Shown: positions 34,895 to 43,357, numbered from the stretch's first letter. The stretch is DNA of 64,000 bases from Hyphomonas jannaschiana VP2 (GCF_000685215.1 NZ_ARYJ01000003.1:62001-126000); one strand, 5' to 3'. Program-made: numbers and translations. Notes: generated by a model from the letters alone, not told the origin.

Positions 34895-35482
34895 ATGGCG
34901 TCCACCGGGGCCGCGCGGCTCATCCTTGCCAGCGCAAGCCCCCGGCGGCGGGACCTGCTCGCCCAGATCGGCATTGTGCCGGACGCCATCTGCCCCACAG
35001 ACATCGACGAAACCCGCCGCAAGGACGAAAGCCCGCGCGCGCTGGCCGAGCGGCTTGCGCGCGAAAAGGCGCTGGCCTGCCCGGAAGAGGGCTATGTGCT
35101 GGCCGCCGACACGGTCGTCGCGCTGGGCAGCCGGAACCTCGAGAAGGCGGCAGATGCGGCCGAGGCCGAGGCCTTCCTGCGGCTGCTTTCCGGCCGGGCA
35201 CACCAATGCCTTACCGGCATTGCCGTACGCGCGCCCGATGGCCGCCTCAGCGCCCGCACCGTGCTTGCCCGTGTGAAGTTCAAACGCCTCACCGACCGCG
35301 ACATCGCCGACTATGTCGCCAGCGGCGACTGGAAGGGCAAGGCCGGCGGCTACGGCATCCAGGGCGCCGCCGGCGCCTTCGTCACCGGCATCAATGGCAG
35401 CTACACCGCGATTGTCGGCCTGCCGCTGTATGAGACGAAAGCCTTGCTGGAAGGCATGGGCTGGAAGAAGGCCTCTCCCTGA
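34895..35482 (+). CDS. Maf/YceF-type nucleoside triphosphate pyrophosphatase
   Basis: A 195-residue cytosolic protein of the Maf family, which hydrolyses non-canonical or modified nucleoside triphosphates to the monophosphate and pyrophosphate. Motifs are LILASASPRRRDLLAQIG at the N-terminus, the catalytic VLAADTVVALG, and SGRAHQCLTGIAVR, then DWKGKAGGYGIQGAAG. It is co-transcribed with infA, five bases apart. An rne or yacG gene often comes next in this cluster in relatives but is absent here; an amidohydrolase follows instead after 107 bases, containing a GC-rich inverted repeat near 35494-35509. Confidence 0.93.
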   Translation: MASTGAARLILASASPRRRDLLAQIGIVPDAICPTDIDETRRKDESPRALAERLAREKALACPEEGYVLAADTVVALGSRNLEKAADAAEAEAFLRLLSGRAHQCLTGIAVRAPDGRLSARTVLARVKFKRLTDRDIADYVASGDWKGKAGGYGIQGAAGAFVTGINGSYTAIVGLPLYETKALLEGMGWKKASP

Positions 35483-35589
35483 AAACGGGTGGCCCGGGGC
35501 AAGCCCCGGCCCTGACCTGAATGGAAATGGCTTTCGCTCCGTAACTCTGCCAAAGTAATCGCAGAAAAATCGGAGGGAGGTTCGGGACA

Positions 35590-37422
35590 ATGGCGCATGA
35601 AGAACATGGGTGCCCATGTTGCCAGGCAGGATTGGGCAATCTCTTTGCCTACAATCCTGCCGATGCAACGGCTGCGGAGATAAGGATTCTTCCAATCGGC
35701 CGCCGCCAGTTCATGGCCGGGGCGTCAGCCCTTGCCGGCACGGTTGCGACCACCGCTTGCGGAAGCAGCCTCTTTTCTGAAGTCCCGATTGGTCCTGAAC
35801 TGGAAGCCCGCACCAGGATTTATACCAGGGGAACGGTCATGACGGTCGATCCCGGCTTTTCCAAACCCGAAGCCATGGCGGTGAAGGGCAATCGCATCCT
35901 GGCAACCGGCAGCCTCGAAGACGTCCGGGCCGCAGCGGGCGAGGACGCGGATATTATTGACCTCAAGGGCCGCACGGTCATGCCCGGCCTGATCGATCCA
36001 CATACCCACATTCTCATCGGTGCCCTGATGGACCAGGCGATGGACTATGTCGGGATCACACGTTTTTCTACAACGGGTGAAATCCTGGGCTACATCCGGC
36101 ACCTGGATTCAGAGCGTCCGGAAAACGAGTGGATCGTCTGTCGCAACTACTACCCGATGTTGCAGGCATTTGAGGAACCGCTGGGGTTTTCCTCACTCGA
36201 CAGGATTTCCAGTATACGCCCGATCATGGTCCTGAATGCGTCCGGCCACATCGCCTATGCCAATCGGGCTGCGTTTCAGGCGGCCGGCATTCCGGAGGAT
36301 GTCGCCAACCCGGCCGGCGGCGAATTTGTGCGGGATGCGAACGGGAACCTGACCGGCGAGATGCGGAACCAGACGACCTTCTCAAAAGTGCTCGGCGCGC
36401 GTCCCAGCGGGGCCGGCTCGGCGCCCGCCGACGCAGTCCTGAAAACCTGCAAGCGATTTGCCTCGCTCGGCCTGACGACCGTGTCAGAACTTGGGCTTGG
36501 CGGACTTCTACGCGGCGCGGGGGACTGGGAGGTCCTGAAACAGGCAGGCGCAACGGGGCGTTTGTCTCAGCGCATTCGGGCTTACCCGATGTATGTGTTC
36601 GATGATGCGTGGGACGAAGCGGGGCTCAGCCCAGGGGAGGGCGACGACCTTGTGCGGATTGCGGGCTACAAACTGATCGCCGATGGATCCAATCAGGGAT
36701 TCACGGGCCTTCAGCGCGAGCCTTACTACACAGTCGACTCGACCGGGATTGCCTATATGGCGCCGGAAGAACTGACCGCGCTGATGCGCAAGAGAGCCGC
36801 TCAGGGCTGGCAGATCGCCGTGCACGGCAACGGTGACAAGGCCATCGACAATATACTCGACGCGGTCGAACAGGTCGCCTCGGAAGGGATCGATGTCAAA
36901 TCCCTGCGTATACGAATTGAACACTGCTCGATCCTTCATGACGAGCAGATCGAACGCATGAAGGCCCACGGCGTGTCGGCGAGTTTCCTTATCGGCCACG
37001 TGCATTATTGGGGCGTTGCCATGCGTGACAGGATTTTCGGACCCGACAAATCGCGCCTTCTTGACCGCTGCGCCAGTTGCGAGCGTGCGGGCGTCGGCTA
37101 CACAATTCATTCGGACTTCTTCGTGACCGATCCGAACCCGCTGCACATGATCGAAATGGCGGTAACCCGACAGTCATGGAAGGAACCGGACTTCGTCCTT
37201 GCGCCCGAAGAGTGCGCCAGCCGCGAAGCCGCGATCCGCGCCATGACGTCAGAAGCTGCCTGGCAACTGGGGTCCGATCATGAAATCGGCAGCCTGGAAG
37301 CGGGCAAGTTTGCGGACTATGTGATTCTGGATGGCGATCCCTCGTCTGTGCCTGCAGACGAAATCAAGAACATCAAGGTGCTGGAAACCTGGATGGGCGG
37401 CACGCAGACCTTCCTGGCCTGA
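35590..37422 (+). CDS. Exported amidohydrolase (amidohydrolase_3 / YtcJ-like)
   Basis: A 610-residue protein with the amidohydrolase_3 layout: N-terminal beta sandwich (YTRGTVMTVDPGF), metal site VMPGLIDPHTHILIG, then HGNGDKAIDNIL, RIEHCSILHDEQ and FLIGHVHYWG, and closing GSLEAGKFADYVILDGDP. Residues about 36-58 read IGRRQFMAGASALAGTVATT and AC, a Tat-like motif with a lipobox cysteine, preceded by about 35 residues with an unusual HGCPCC cluster. So it may be a folded Tat-exported lipoprotein with a long N-region. GGAGGGAGG precedes the ATG. Substrate unknown. Confidence 0.9.
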   Translation: MAHEEHGCPCCQAGLGNLFAYNPADATAAEIRILPIGRRQFMAGASALAGTVATTACGSSLFSEVPIGPELEARTRIYTRGTVMTVDPGFSKPEAMAVKGNRILATGSLEDVRAAAGEDADIIDLKGRTVMPGLIDPHTHILIGALMDQAMDYVGITRFSTTGEILGYIRHLDSERPENEWIVCRNYYPMLQAFEEPLGFSSLDRISSIRPIMVLNASGHIAYANRAAFQAAGIPEDVANPAGGEFVRDANGNLTGEMRNQTTFSKVLGARPSGAGSAPADAVLKTCKRFASLGLTTVSELGLGGLLRGAGDWEVLKQAGATGRLSQRIRAYPMYVFDDAWDEAGLSPGEGDDLVRIAGYKLIADGSNQGFTGLQREPYYTVDSTGIAYMAPEELTALMRKRAAQGWQIAVHGNGDKAIDNILDAVEQVASEGIDVKSLRIRIEHCSILHDEQIERMKAHGVSASFLIGHVHYWGVAMRDRIFGPDKSRLLDRCASCERAGVGYTIHSDFFVTDPNPLHMIEMAVTRQSWKEPDFVLAPEECASREAAIRAMTSEAAWQLGSDHEIGSLEAGKFADYVILDGDPSSVPADEIKNIKVLETWMGGTQTFLA

Positions 37423-37492
37423 GGCAAGGCAATATCGGGGACCGTGTGCCGGGGACAGGGATCGCCCTATCCACACCTATAACCCAACAGCC

Positions 37493-38179
37493 ATGCCGCA
37501 TCCAAGCATCCGAATCCGACAGGCCCACGCAGCCCTGATCCTTTCCTGCATGGATGAGACAGGCGATTTCTTTTCTGAGGCGGTAAATGTTGCGCAGGAC
37601 GTGCTGGCCGATGTGCTGGTGCGGGGCGGGCTGCATTTGCGGCCCGGCATGTTGCCCCGCGGTGTGGCGCGGCAGTGCCGTGTGCGTCTCACCTTCCTGA
37701 TCAATTATATCCGTCAGCTGATTTTCCTTCTGGCGGCCGGCATGATGAACACGCTGCCGCCGGTGAAGCCGCGAAAGCGTGCTGCGCCTGCGCCGTTGCC
37801 GGATGGCGTGGAAGACGTGACCGCCAGCTTTCTGGCGGCGTCCGGCCCGCGCCCCTGGCGTCTGGCGCTTGCGCCGCCGCCTTATACGCCGATGCCCGCC
37901 ATGCCGGATGTGCCCCGCAAGCCGGAGCCGGAAGAGGTGCCCGCCTGGCGCCTGATCGACAAGGTCATCGCGCTGAACGCCATCCTTGCAGACCCGGAAC
38001 CCTATGCGCGCCGTATGGCCCGCACGCTGCAGCGCTGGCGCGATGCGGGGGAACTGTCACCGGTCAGCCTCGATGTGATCCCCGGCTTTCGCGCCGGCCG
38101 CCTGACCGAAATATACGGACGGGCCGTCAGTTTGCGCCTGAATGATGTGCTCGCCGTCGCGTGGAACGACACGGGCTGA
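37493..38179 (+). CDS. Unknown 228-residue protein
   Basis: Not recognised. The ATG at 37493 gives MPHPSIRIRQAHAALILSCM; the open frame extends back to 37331 but that part lies inside the amidohydrolase gene. One possible hydrophobic helix (LTFLINYIRQLIFLLAAGMM, about 64-83) is followed by a Pro-rich linker (PPVKPRKRAAPAPLPDG) and a C-terminal helical domain with RLIDKVIALNAILADPEPY and ARRMARTLQRW. It lies 70 bases after the amidohydrolase and is followed by a repeat-bearing gap. The function is unclear. Confidence 0.75.
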   Translation: MPHPSIRIRQAHAALILSCMDETGDFFSEAVNVAQDVLADVLVRGGLHLRPGMLPRGVARQCRVRLTFLINYIRQLIFLLAAGMMNTLPPVKPRKRAAPAPLPDGVEDVTASFLAASGPRPWRLALAPPPYTPMPAMPDVPRKPEPEEVPAWRLIDKVIALNAILADPEPYARRMARTLQRWRDAGELSPVSLDVIPGFRAGRLTEIYGRAVSLRLNDVLAVAWNDTG

Positions 38180-38314
38180 GCTTCTCCTGAATTTTGGAAT
38201 TCTTGCCGGAGCGCGACAGCGTGTCCGGGCAAAGGTGCTGGGCCTTCCTCGGCATCATCCCGGAATCTGCAAAGCAAATATTCTGGGTCCAGTTGGGCGT
38301 TGGTCCCGGGGGTA

Positions 38315-38378
38315 TCCTTCGACTTCGCTTAGGATGAGTCCGTTATTCGAAGCGCTCATGCTGAGCGAAGTCGAAGTA
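38315..38378. repeat. REP-like palindromic element
   Basis: Two 24-base arms at 38315-38338 and 38355-38378 form an inverted repeat with three mismatches around a 16-base loop. The arms contain CTTCGACTTCGCT and AGCGAAGTCGAAG, a palindromic family widely seen in intergenic regions of alphaproteobacteria and other bacteria. It sits between convergent genes and could act as a terminator. Confidence 0.75.
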
Positions 38379-38394
38379 CGAGCGCGGGCTTCGT

Positions 38395-38883
38395 TCAGCT
38401 CCGCGACTTTGCCGGACGGCCAAAGGGCTTGCGCATATTGATGCCGGTTGGAGCGAAGCCTGCGCTCAGATACAGTCGCTGGGCGATGTCATTGTCAGCG
38501 GCGACCCGCAGCCGGACTTCGCTGTGTCCCATCCCGGCATAGATGTCTTCCAGGGCAGAGAGCGCAGCCTTGGCGTGGCCCTTTCCGCGATGGGCTGGGA
38601 GAATGCAGAAGTCGCTGATGAATATGCACGGGCCGTCCGCGTCCGGTTTGCACCAGAGATAGCCGAGGGGCGCGGTATCATCATCGCCGACGATGCAGAA
38701 AATGTCCTGACCCGGCGTATCGACGCCTTGCGGAAAACTGCTCTCGACATCCTGTTGTGCGGTCGCCAGCGCGCTGTCCATATCCTGACCATAATTCGCG
38801 GAAATCTCCGCGGCATAGTCGGGGATGAAATAGGCGAGATAGTCGGCGAACTCGCCGGCCAGCATCGGGCGGAGGCGTATCAT
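38395..38883 (-). CDS. GNAT family N-acetyltransferase
   Basis: A 162-residue acetyl-CoA-dependent acyltransferase. The acetyl-CoA loop is ILPAHRGKGHAKAALSALE (Q/RxxGxG/A type), preceded by the FISDFC strand and followed by VRLRVAADNDIAQRLYLSAGF with the GNAT motif B pattern. It begins MIRLRPMLAGEF. The acceptor is unknown. It lies 31 bases downstream of the two-helix membrane protein gene on the same strand and may be the end of the sigma-factor transcript. The C-terminal GRPAKSRS end is short of the REP-like element. Confidence 0.92.
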   Translation of the reverse strand: MIRLRPMLAGEFADYLAYFIPDYAAEISANYGQDMDSALATAQQDVESSFPQGVDTPGQDIFCIVGDDDTAPLGYLWCKPDADGPCIFISDFCILPAHRGKGHAKAALSALEDIYAGMGHSEVRLRVAADNDIAQRLYLSAGFAPTGINMRKPFGRPAKSRS

Positions 38884-38914
38884 GCGTTTCCTTCGCTCAC
38901 CGGCCAGCCGGTTC

Positions 38915-39262
38915 CTATGTCCGTTCCAGCGTGGTCACGGCGGCGACGCACAGGCCGACGACCGCGACGATGCCCAGCCAGAGCGGATCGGCATTGGCCA
39001 GAAGACCAGCCTGCTGCTGGGCCGAGGAGATCGTGTTGGTCACGGTGCTGTCCAGCGTCACCCATTCGCCGAGCAGGCCTGGCAGCTGGAGCGCGGCGAC
39101 CACGGCGCCAATGCCGCCCACGGCCAGCAGAACGCCCCGGCGGATGAGGGCGCGGCGGCGTACCTTGCCCATCACCTCGTCCACGAAGGGCTTGGCCTCA
39201 AGCTCTCGGTCTTCGGCGGCGAACAGGCTGGATAGGTCCTGGAAGGTGTCTTCTTCGCGCAT
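38915..39262 (-). CDS. Two-helix membrane protein next to an ECF sigma factor (possible anti-sigma)
   Basis: A 115-residue protein with a charged cytosolic N-terminus of about 35 residues (MREEDTFQDLSSLFAAEDRE), a first membrane helix (ALIRRGVLLAVGGIGAVVAAL region, about 38-60), a short loop, and a second helix near 92-112 (WLGIVAVVGLCVAAVTTL). It starts 12 bases after the sigma factor stop. Position and topology fit a membrane anti-sigma factor, but no ZAS HxxxCxxC motif is present, so the role is inferred from context only. A GNAT gene follows. Confidence 0.7.
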   Translation of the reverse strand: MREEDTFQDLSSLFAAEDRELEAKPFVDEVMGKVRRRALIRRGVLLAVGGIGAVVAALQLPGLLGEWVTLDSTVTNTISSAQQQAGLLANADPLWLGIVAVVGLCVAAVTTLERT

Positions 39263-39274
39263 GCTTCTACTCCA

Positions 39275-39811
39275 TCACGCCACTTCGGGCTTCGCAAGGT
39301 GTTTGCGGAGGGCTTCGACGCCTCGCAACACATGGGATTTTACGGTGCCAAGCGGCCAACCGGTGGCTTCGGCCGCTTCGCGGTGGGTGAGGCCGGCGGC
39401 GACGCACATGACGACGCACACGCGCTGGGCCTCTGTCAGTTTCTCCAGCGCCCGGCTGAGATCCATCCGGTCGTCCTGCTGGTCACTTGGGCGGGACCCC
39501 TGAGCGCCGAAAGGGATGATCTCGGCGGTTTCGTCAAACTCGATCTCCGGCCGGGTTTTGCGGCGCACCTGCAGGAACTCCCGCCAGCAGATGGCGCAGA
39601 TCCAGGCGCTGAACGTGCCGCCGGCATAGGTGGCGATTTTCTGCCAGGCCGTCAGGAAGGTGGCCTGGGCAATATCGTCACCCGAACTCGCCGATCCGGT
39701 CAGGCGCCGGGCCATGCCGCGCACGCGGGCCTGGTGGCGGCGGACGAGTTCAGCGAAAGCCGCCTCGTTGCCGCGTACTGCATCTGCAGCCAGGTCCGGA
39801 TCCGTGCGCAT
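39275..39811 (-). CDS. ECF-type RNA polymerase sigma factor
   Basis: A 178-residue sigma-70 family protein with region 2 (DAVRGNEAAFAELVRRHQAR, then DDIAQATFLTAWQKIATYAG) and region 4 (LSRALEKLTEAQRVCVVMCV, GLTHREAAEATGWPLGTVKS). ATG 39811 has AAGGA six bases upstream; 39859 is also possible and would overlap the upstream gene. It lies in a run with a DUF6249-like membrane protein upstream and a two-helix membrane protein downstream, which may control its activity. No upstream target motif was recognised. Confidence 0.93.
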   Translation of the reverse strand: MRTDPDLAADAVRGNEAAFAELVRRHQARVRGMARRLTGSASSGDDIAQATFLTAWQKIATYAGGTFSAWICAICWREFLQVRRKTRPEIEFDETAEIIPFGAQGSRPSDQQDDRMDLSRALEKLTEAQRVCVVMCVAAGLTHREAAEATGWPLGTVKSHVLRGVEALRKHLAKPEVA

Positions 39812-39842
39812 GTCCCGTCCTTCGTCCGTGACCAGAAAGAGG

Positions 39843-40217
39843 TCAGGCCTTCCGTTCATTACGACCCGACACCCACAGGCCCAGATATGCAACACCCAGG
39901 AAAACCGGGAAGGCGGCAACGCCCAGCATCGGACGGATCGCTTCACCGTCTTCCATGCCCACCATCGTACCAAGGAAGGCAAAGGCAAGACCGGCCGCAA
40001 TGAACAGCACGCCGCGGCGCAGGTCGGCCCGCACCGGGTCATTGGCCAGCGACAGGCGGACCATCATGTCGTCGGACAGGACCTGTCCCTTGTCGATGGC
40101 ATGGCGCAGCGTCTCATGGATCGTGTTGCGCTTGCGGGAATTGAAATAGCTGACCAGCCACACAATCCCGACGATAGACCCGAACAATATGGCGGGGACA
40201 AAGATCTCTTCGGCCAT
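39843..40217 (-). CDS. DUF6249-like membrane protein
   Basis: A 124-residue protein with three hydrophobic segments: FVPAILFGSIVGIVWLVSYF near the N-terminus, GVLFIAAGLAFAFLGTMVGM (about 69-88) and LGVAAFPVFLGVAYLGLWVS at the end. The loop NTIHETLRHAIDKGQVLSDD matches proteins labelled DUF6249, common in Caulobacter-type genomes and often beside an ECF sigma factor. The gene reads into the sigma factor gene 31 bases away. Inner-membrane localisation is clear; function is unknown, perhaps sensing for the sigma factor. Confidence 0.8.
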   Translation of the reverse strand: MAEEIFVPAILFGSIVGIVWLVSYFNSRKRNTIHETLRHAIDKGQVLSDDMMVRLSLANDPVRADLRRGVLFIAAGLAFAFLGTMVGMEDGEAIRPMLGVAAFPVFLGVAYLGLWVSGRNERKA

Positions 40218-40325
40218 CTCTGGCTCCTTCTTGCAAACTCGTGCGGCGGAATTGCCGCTGTTTGACTGTCAGATGCAGTGAAGGGCCTGAATGGATGCAG
40301 GCGATGTGATTTTTTTTAGAGGTGG

Positions 40326-41180
40326 TTAGTTCTGCCCACCGACCGGGAGGGTGAGGACGGCCACTTCGGTGCCGGCTTCGGTCTTCACCTTGTGAGCCGG
40401 AAGCGCCTTCTCGCCGCGGGTTGTCTGCGGGGCGAACCGGTTGGTCAGGCGGATTTCGATTTCCGGGCTTCCGGGAAGCGGCTGGTCCAGCGGGATCAGC
40501 AGGCTACGCGCCCCCCCATCGGGCACGATCACACCGCGGAGTGTCTGCGTCAGAACAGTTTCTGCGCCGCTGCGGATCTCGATAACGCCATCCAGGCGGG
40601 CATGGGCGTTGCCGGTATTGGTCAGGTCCAGTTCGATGGCCGGCTCGCCGTCGGCGGTGACCGTCAGCCGGCTGCCGGTAATTCTCGGGCGGGAAGCGGC
40701 CTGGCCAGCCGTCAGGCTGAAGAGTGACGCGATCTGGTGTTTCTCCCACTGGCCAGTCTCATCTTTCAGAACGGAGGAGACGAGGAGGGCGACGCGGTGG
40801 TCACCGGTCCGGGCCAGCTGTTCTGGCGTGGAGAGGTTGACCGCCACCTGTTTCGACTGGCCAGGCGCGAGTGACAGGGTTGGCGCGCCATAACGGGCCC
40901 AGCCGGCGGCGGAGGCGTCGCTTTCTCCGGCGGGGGTGAAAACCGGCGCGCCCTCGGCGTCATAGGCCCAGTCGGCGAGCGCCAGGGAAACGGAAACGGG
41001 ATGCGCGGGATCGAGGTTCGCGATGGTGACGACCTGGCGTGTGGGCTGGCCGGGATCGAGTTCCAGTTCCACGCTGGCGGGCTGAAGCCCGATCCTGCCT
41101 TGTGCCTCCGCCATGAACGCAGCGCTCCCGGCGGCCAGGATTGCCGCAAGGAAGGTGCGAAATGGCATTTTGGCAGGCAT
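40326..41180 (-). CDS. PapD-like periplasmic chaperone family protein
   Basis: A 284-residue exported protein. MPAKMPFRTFLAAILAAG continues into SAAFMAEA, a signal peptide cut near residue 26, and then the immunoglobulin-like domain of fimbrial chaperones: VELELDPGQPTRQVVTIANL, SLAPGQSKQVAVNL, TGDHRVALLVSSV, and a second beta domain with LDLTNTGNAHARLDGVIEI. The usual fimbrial neighbours (usher, pilin, spore-coat U) are absent. It may therefore assist another surface protein. The downstream gap holds a T-run (40311-40318) but no clear hairpin. Confidence 0.8.
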   Translation of the reverse strand: MPAKMPFRTFLAAILAAGSAAFMAEAQGRIGLQPASVELELDPGQPTRQVVTIANLDPAHPVSVSLALADWAYDAEGAPVFTPAGESDASAAGWARYGAPTLSLAPGQSKQVAVNLSTPEQLARTGDHRVALLVSSVLKDETGQWEKHQIASLFSLTAGQAASRPRITGSRLTVTADGEPAIELDLTNTGNAHARLDGVIEIRSGAETVLTQTLRGVIVPDGGARSLLIPLDQPLPGSPEIEIRLTNRFAPQTTRGEKALPAHKVKTEAGTEVAVLTLPVGGQN

Positions 41181-41305
41181 GGCTCAGGTTCCCGGTGGGC
41201 CAGCAATTCATGACATGATCGTAAAAGAACCTTACCGCCCGGTTTAGATTTCCCTGCGAACCGGCGCTTGATGGAAACAGGGGGGAAGGCTAAGCGCGAG
41301 GGTCC

Positions 41306-42025
41306 ATGGTGAAACTGACTCCCAAAGCAAAGCGCAAGAAGCGCAAGCACATCGCCGCCGATCTCTCGACCCGCGAGGGCCGGGCGCGGGCGCGGCGCGA
41401 AATGGTGTGGCAGGACCATGGTTTCCTGCGCGCGATCTACCAGAACCTCCACCAGATCTCGCCGGACATGTACCGGTCGAACCAGCCGTCTCCGGCCAAG
41501 GTCATGAAATACGCCCGGGAACTGGGTCTGCGGACGATCCTCAACCTGCGTGGCGAAAGCACCAAGGGCTATTACCTGCTTGAAAAGGAAGCCTGCGAAC
41601 AGGCTGGCATTACGCTGATCGACTTCCAGGTCTTCTCCCGCGACACGCCGACACGCGAAGCAATCTTTGCGGCGCGCGACCTGTTCGAGACGATCGAATA
41701 TCCGGCGCTGATGCATTGCAAATCCGGCGCGGATCGGGCCGGGCTGATGTCTGTACTGTATATGCTGCTGAAGGAAAAAGTGCCGTTCCATCAGGCGACT
41801 GAGCAGCTTTCCCTGAAATATCTGCACGTCAAACACGGCAAGACGGGCATGCTGGACGCCTTCTTCCAGGCCTATGCCGACTTCAATGCCGGCCTGCCGG
41901 AGGAGGAGTGGAAGCCCTTCCTCGACTGGATCGCCGAAGACTATGACCGGATGCAGGTCAAAGAGGATTTCCTGCGCGAGTTCGGCAAGGGCATCCAGGT
42001 CGACAAGATCCTTCAGCGCGAATAG
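41306..42025 (+). CDS. Tyrosine / dual-specificity phosphatase family protein
   Basis: A 239-residue cytosolic phosphatase. The P-loop HCKSGADRAG has the Cx5R signature with the nucleophilic cysteine near residue 138. A general acid could lie in FQVFSRDTPTRE. The N-terminus is strongly basic (KLTPKAKRKKRKH), which may favour membrane or nucleic-acid contact. The segment MYRSNQPSPAKVMKYARELG followed by TILNLRGE is typical of PTP family members in alphaproteobacteria. Substrate unknown; phosphotyrosine or phosphoinositide-like. It is transcribed divergently from the chaperone gene and is followed by a small lipoprotein gene. Confidence 0.9.
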   Translation: MVKLTPKAKRKKRKHIAADLSTREGRARARREMVWQDHGFLRAIYQNLHQISPDMYRSNQPSPAKVMKYARELGLRTILNLRGESTKGYYLLEKEACEQAGITLIDFQVFSRDTPTREAIFAARDLFETIEYPALMHCKSGADRAGLMSVLYMLLKEKVPFHQATEQLSLKYLHVKHGKTGMLDAFFQAYADFNAGLPEEEWKPFLDWIAEDYDRMQVKEDFLREFGKGIQVDKILQRE

Positions 42026-42101
42026 GCGCGCACGCGAGGCCGCTTCCCCAAATGCGGGATTCATGCTTCGCTCCGCAATCTGTACGGTGAGGGAGACGCC
42101 G

Positions 42102-42431
42102 ATGCGTGCAATGACTCTTGCAGGCTGGGCCCTGGCAACGGCCGGGGCGGGCCTGCTGGCGGGATGCGGCGGCATGAAGGACGGCCACGACCAGCTCGTG
42201 CGGACCTGCATTACGGAAGGCGAGGTTCCGGAAACCTGCAGCTGTATCGTCGATGCGATGGAAGCGAAGCTCAGCGCAGACCTGTTCAAACGCTCCGCCG
42301 TCGCCATCGCCCGTGAGAAACGGCCGGTCGGCGACTATATTCTGAGCCTCTCCGACGAGGAGAAGATGCAGTTTTTCGAGGCCGAGCAGGAGATGGAAAA
42401 GTGCGAATTGTCGGCCACGGAGGGCGACTGA
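42102..42431 (+). CDS. Small predicted lipoprotein
   Basis: A 109-residue protein. The signal MRAMTLAGWALATAGAGLLA ends in GC, a lipobox (LLAGC). The mature part has four cysteines, including the closely set CITEGEVPETCSC (residues about 43-55) and one near the end (EMEKCELS), suggesting disulfides. ATG 42102 follows GGGAG; an upstream ATG at 42063 lacks a ribosome site. The frame is open further upstream within the phosphatase gene but is not coding there. Function unknown, envelope location inferred. Confidence 0.75.
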   Translation: MRAMTLAGWALATAGAGLLAGCGGMKDGHDQLVRTCITEGEVPETCSCIVDAMEAKLSADLFKRSAVAIAREKRPVGDYILSLSDEEKMQFFEAEQEMEKCELSATEGD

Positions 42432-42553
42432 GCGCGCAGGATAGTGCAAATCTGCACCAGCTGACGGGGGACAGGTTCGTTTCTGACGAGTATTTACGTG
42501 ACGAACAGGGTTAATCCCCTTAGATTCCGACTTGCTCCAGAAAGGGGAAGACC

Positions 42554-42829
42554 ATGAAGTTCTTTATTATCAACAGCTTCCGCACGATGATTTATGTGGC
42601 CTATATCGCCGTCATCGTGTCGGGAATCGCACTGGGCATCTACAACAAGGGCGAATTCACGGGCGAACTCATTGGCCTGACGGGCACGCTGGCCCAGGTG
42701 GCCGATTTCGCGGTGTTCACCGTGGGCGGCTGGATCGCGGCCAGCCTGATCTGCGGCCTGATCGTGACGCTGCTCGACATCCGGGACGACATCAACGACC
42801 GGCTGCCGGATGCGCGCCGGGACGACTGA
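42554..42829 (+). CDS. Small membrane protein (two helices)
   Basis: A 91-residue protein with a first hydrophobic segment TMIYVAYIAVIVSGIALGIY and a second FTVGGWIAASLICGLIVTLL, plus a charged C-terminal tail (DIRDDINDRLPDARRDD). GGGGAAG precedes the ATG. It is an inner-membrane protein of unknown function; no family is recognised. It reads towards a MAPEG gene 82 bases downstream. Confidence 0.75.
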   Translation: MKFFIINSFRTMIYVAYIAVIVSGIALGIYNKGEFTGELIGLTGTLAQVADFAVFTVGGWIAASLICGLIVTLLDIRDDINDRLPDARRDD

Positions 42830-42911
42830 TCCGTCTTTGCGGGGGTAATTGGGCCGCCGGCGGCAACGCTGGCGGTCTTTTATTTGGCCTTTTGACTGGA
42901 AAGGGACCGGG

Positions 42912-43298
42912 ATGAATTCGACACAAGTGGCCGCGCTTTATGTTGGCCTGAACCTCGCACTTCTGGTGTTGCTGGCGGTGCGGGTCGTCGGGCGGCGGCG
43001 CTCGGCGCAGGTTTCGCTTGGCGATGGCGGAGATGACGACCTTTCCCGGCGTATCCGCACGCATGGCAATGCCAGCGAATACGTGCCGGCCTTCATGGTG
43101 GGCCTGTTCATGACAGCGGCGATGGGTACGTCTGCCATTCTGGTCCATGCGCTGGGCGCCAGCTTCACGCTCGGCCGCCTGTTGCACGCCTTTGGCCTGT
43201 CAGCTTCGAAGATGGGGCCGCGGGCATTGGGCATGCTGCTGACCTGGGTGCCCATGCTGGTTATCGCTGGCTTGCTGGTCTGGCAGGGCAGTTTCTGA
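42912..43298 (+). CDS. MAPEG family membrane protein
   Basis: A 128-residue integral membrane protein. The family pattern is clear: N-terminal helix (VAALYVGLNLALLVLLAVRV), the diagnostic RIRTHGNASEYVPAFM motif where Arg, Asn and Glu contribute to glutathione and substrate binding, and three further helices. Eukaryotic members are microsomal glutathione transferases or leukotriene synthases; bacterial ones are mostly uncharacterised. The start at 42912 with GGGACCGGG upstream is preferred over 42849. It is followed by pmbA on the same strand after 59 bases. Confidence 0.92.
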   Translation: MNSTQVAALYVGLNLALLVLLAVRVVGRRRSAQVSLGDGGDDDLSRRIRTHGNASEYVPAFMVGLFMTAAMGTSAILVHALGASFTLGRLLHAFGLSASKMGPRALGMLLTWVPMLVIAGLLVWQGSF

Positions 43299-43357
43299 CG
43301 CGGCCATATCTGACAGAGGGGATTGCGCCTGCAGGGCCCGCAGGCCATCTAGCGCGC

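Noticed and set aside
35494..35509. Terminator after maf
   Set aside because: A GC-rich inverted repeat (CCGGGGC-AA-GCCCCGG) with almost no loop and no T-run; too weak to call.
40311..40318. Terminator T-run below the PapD-like gene
   Set aside because: The T-run is on the wrong strand for that gene and no hairpin precedes it.
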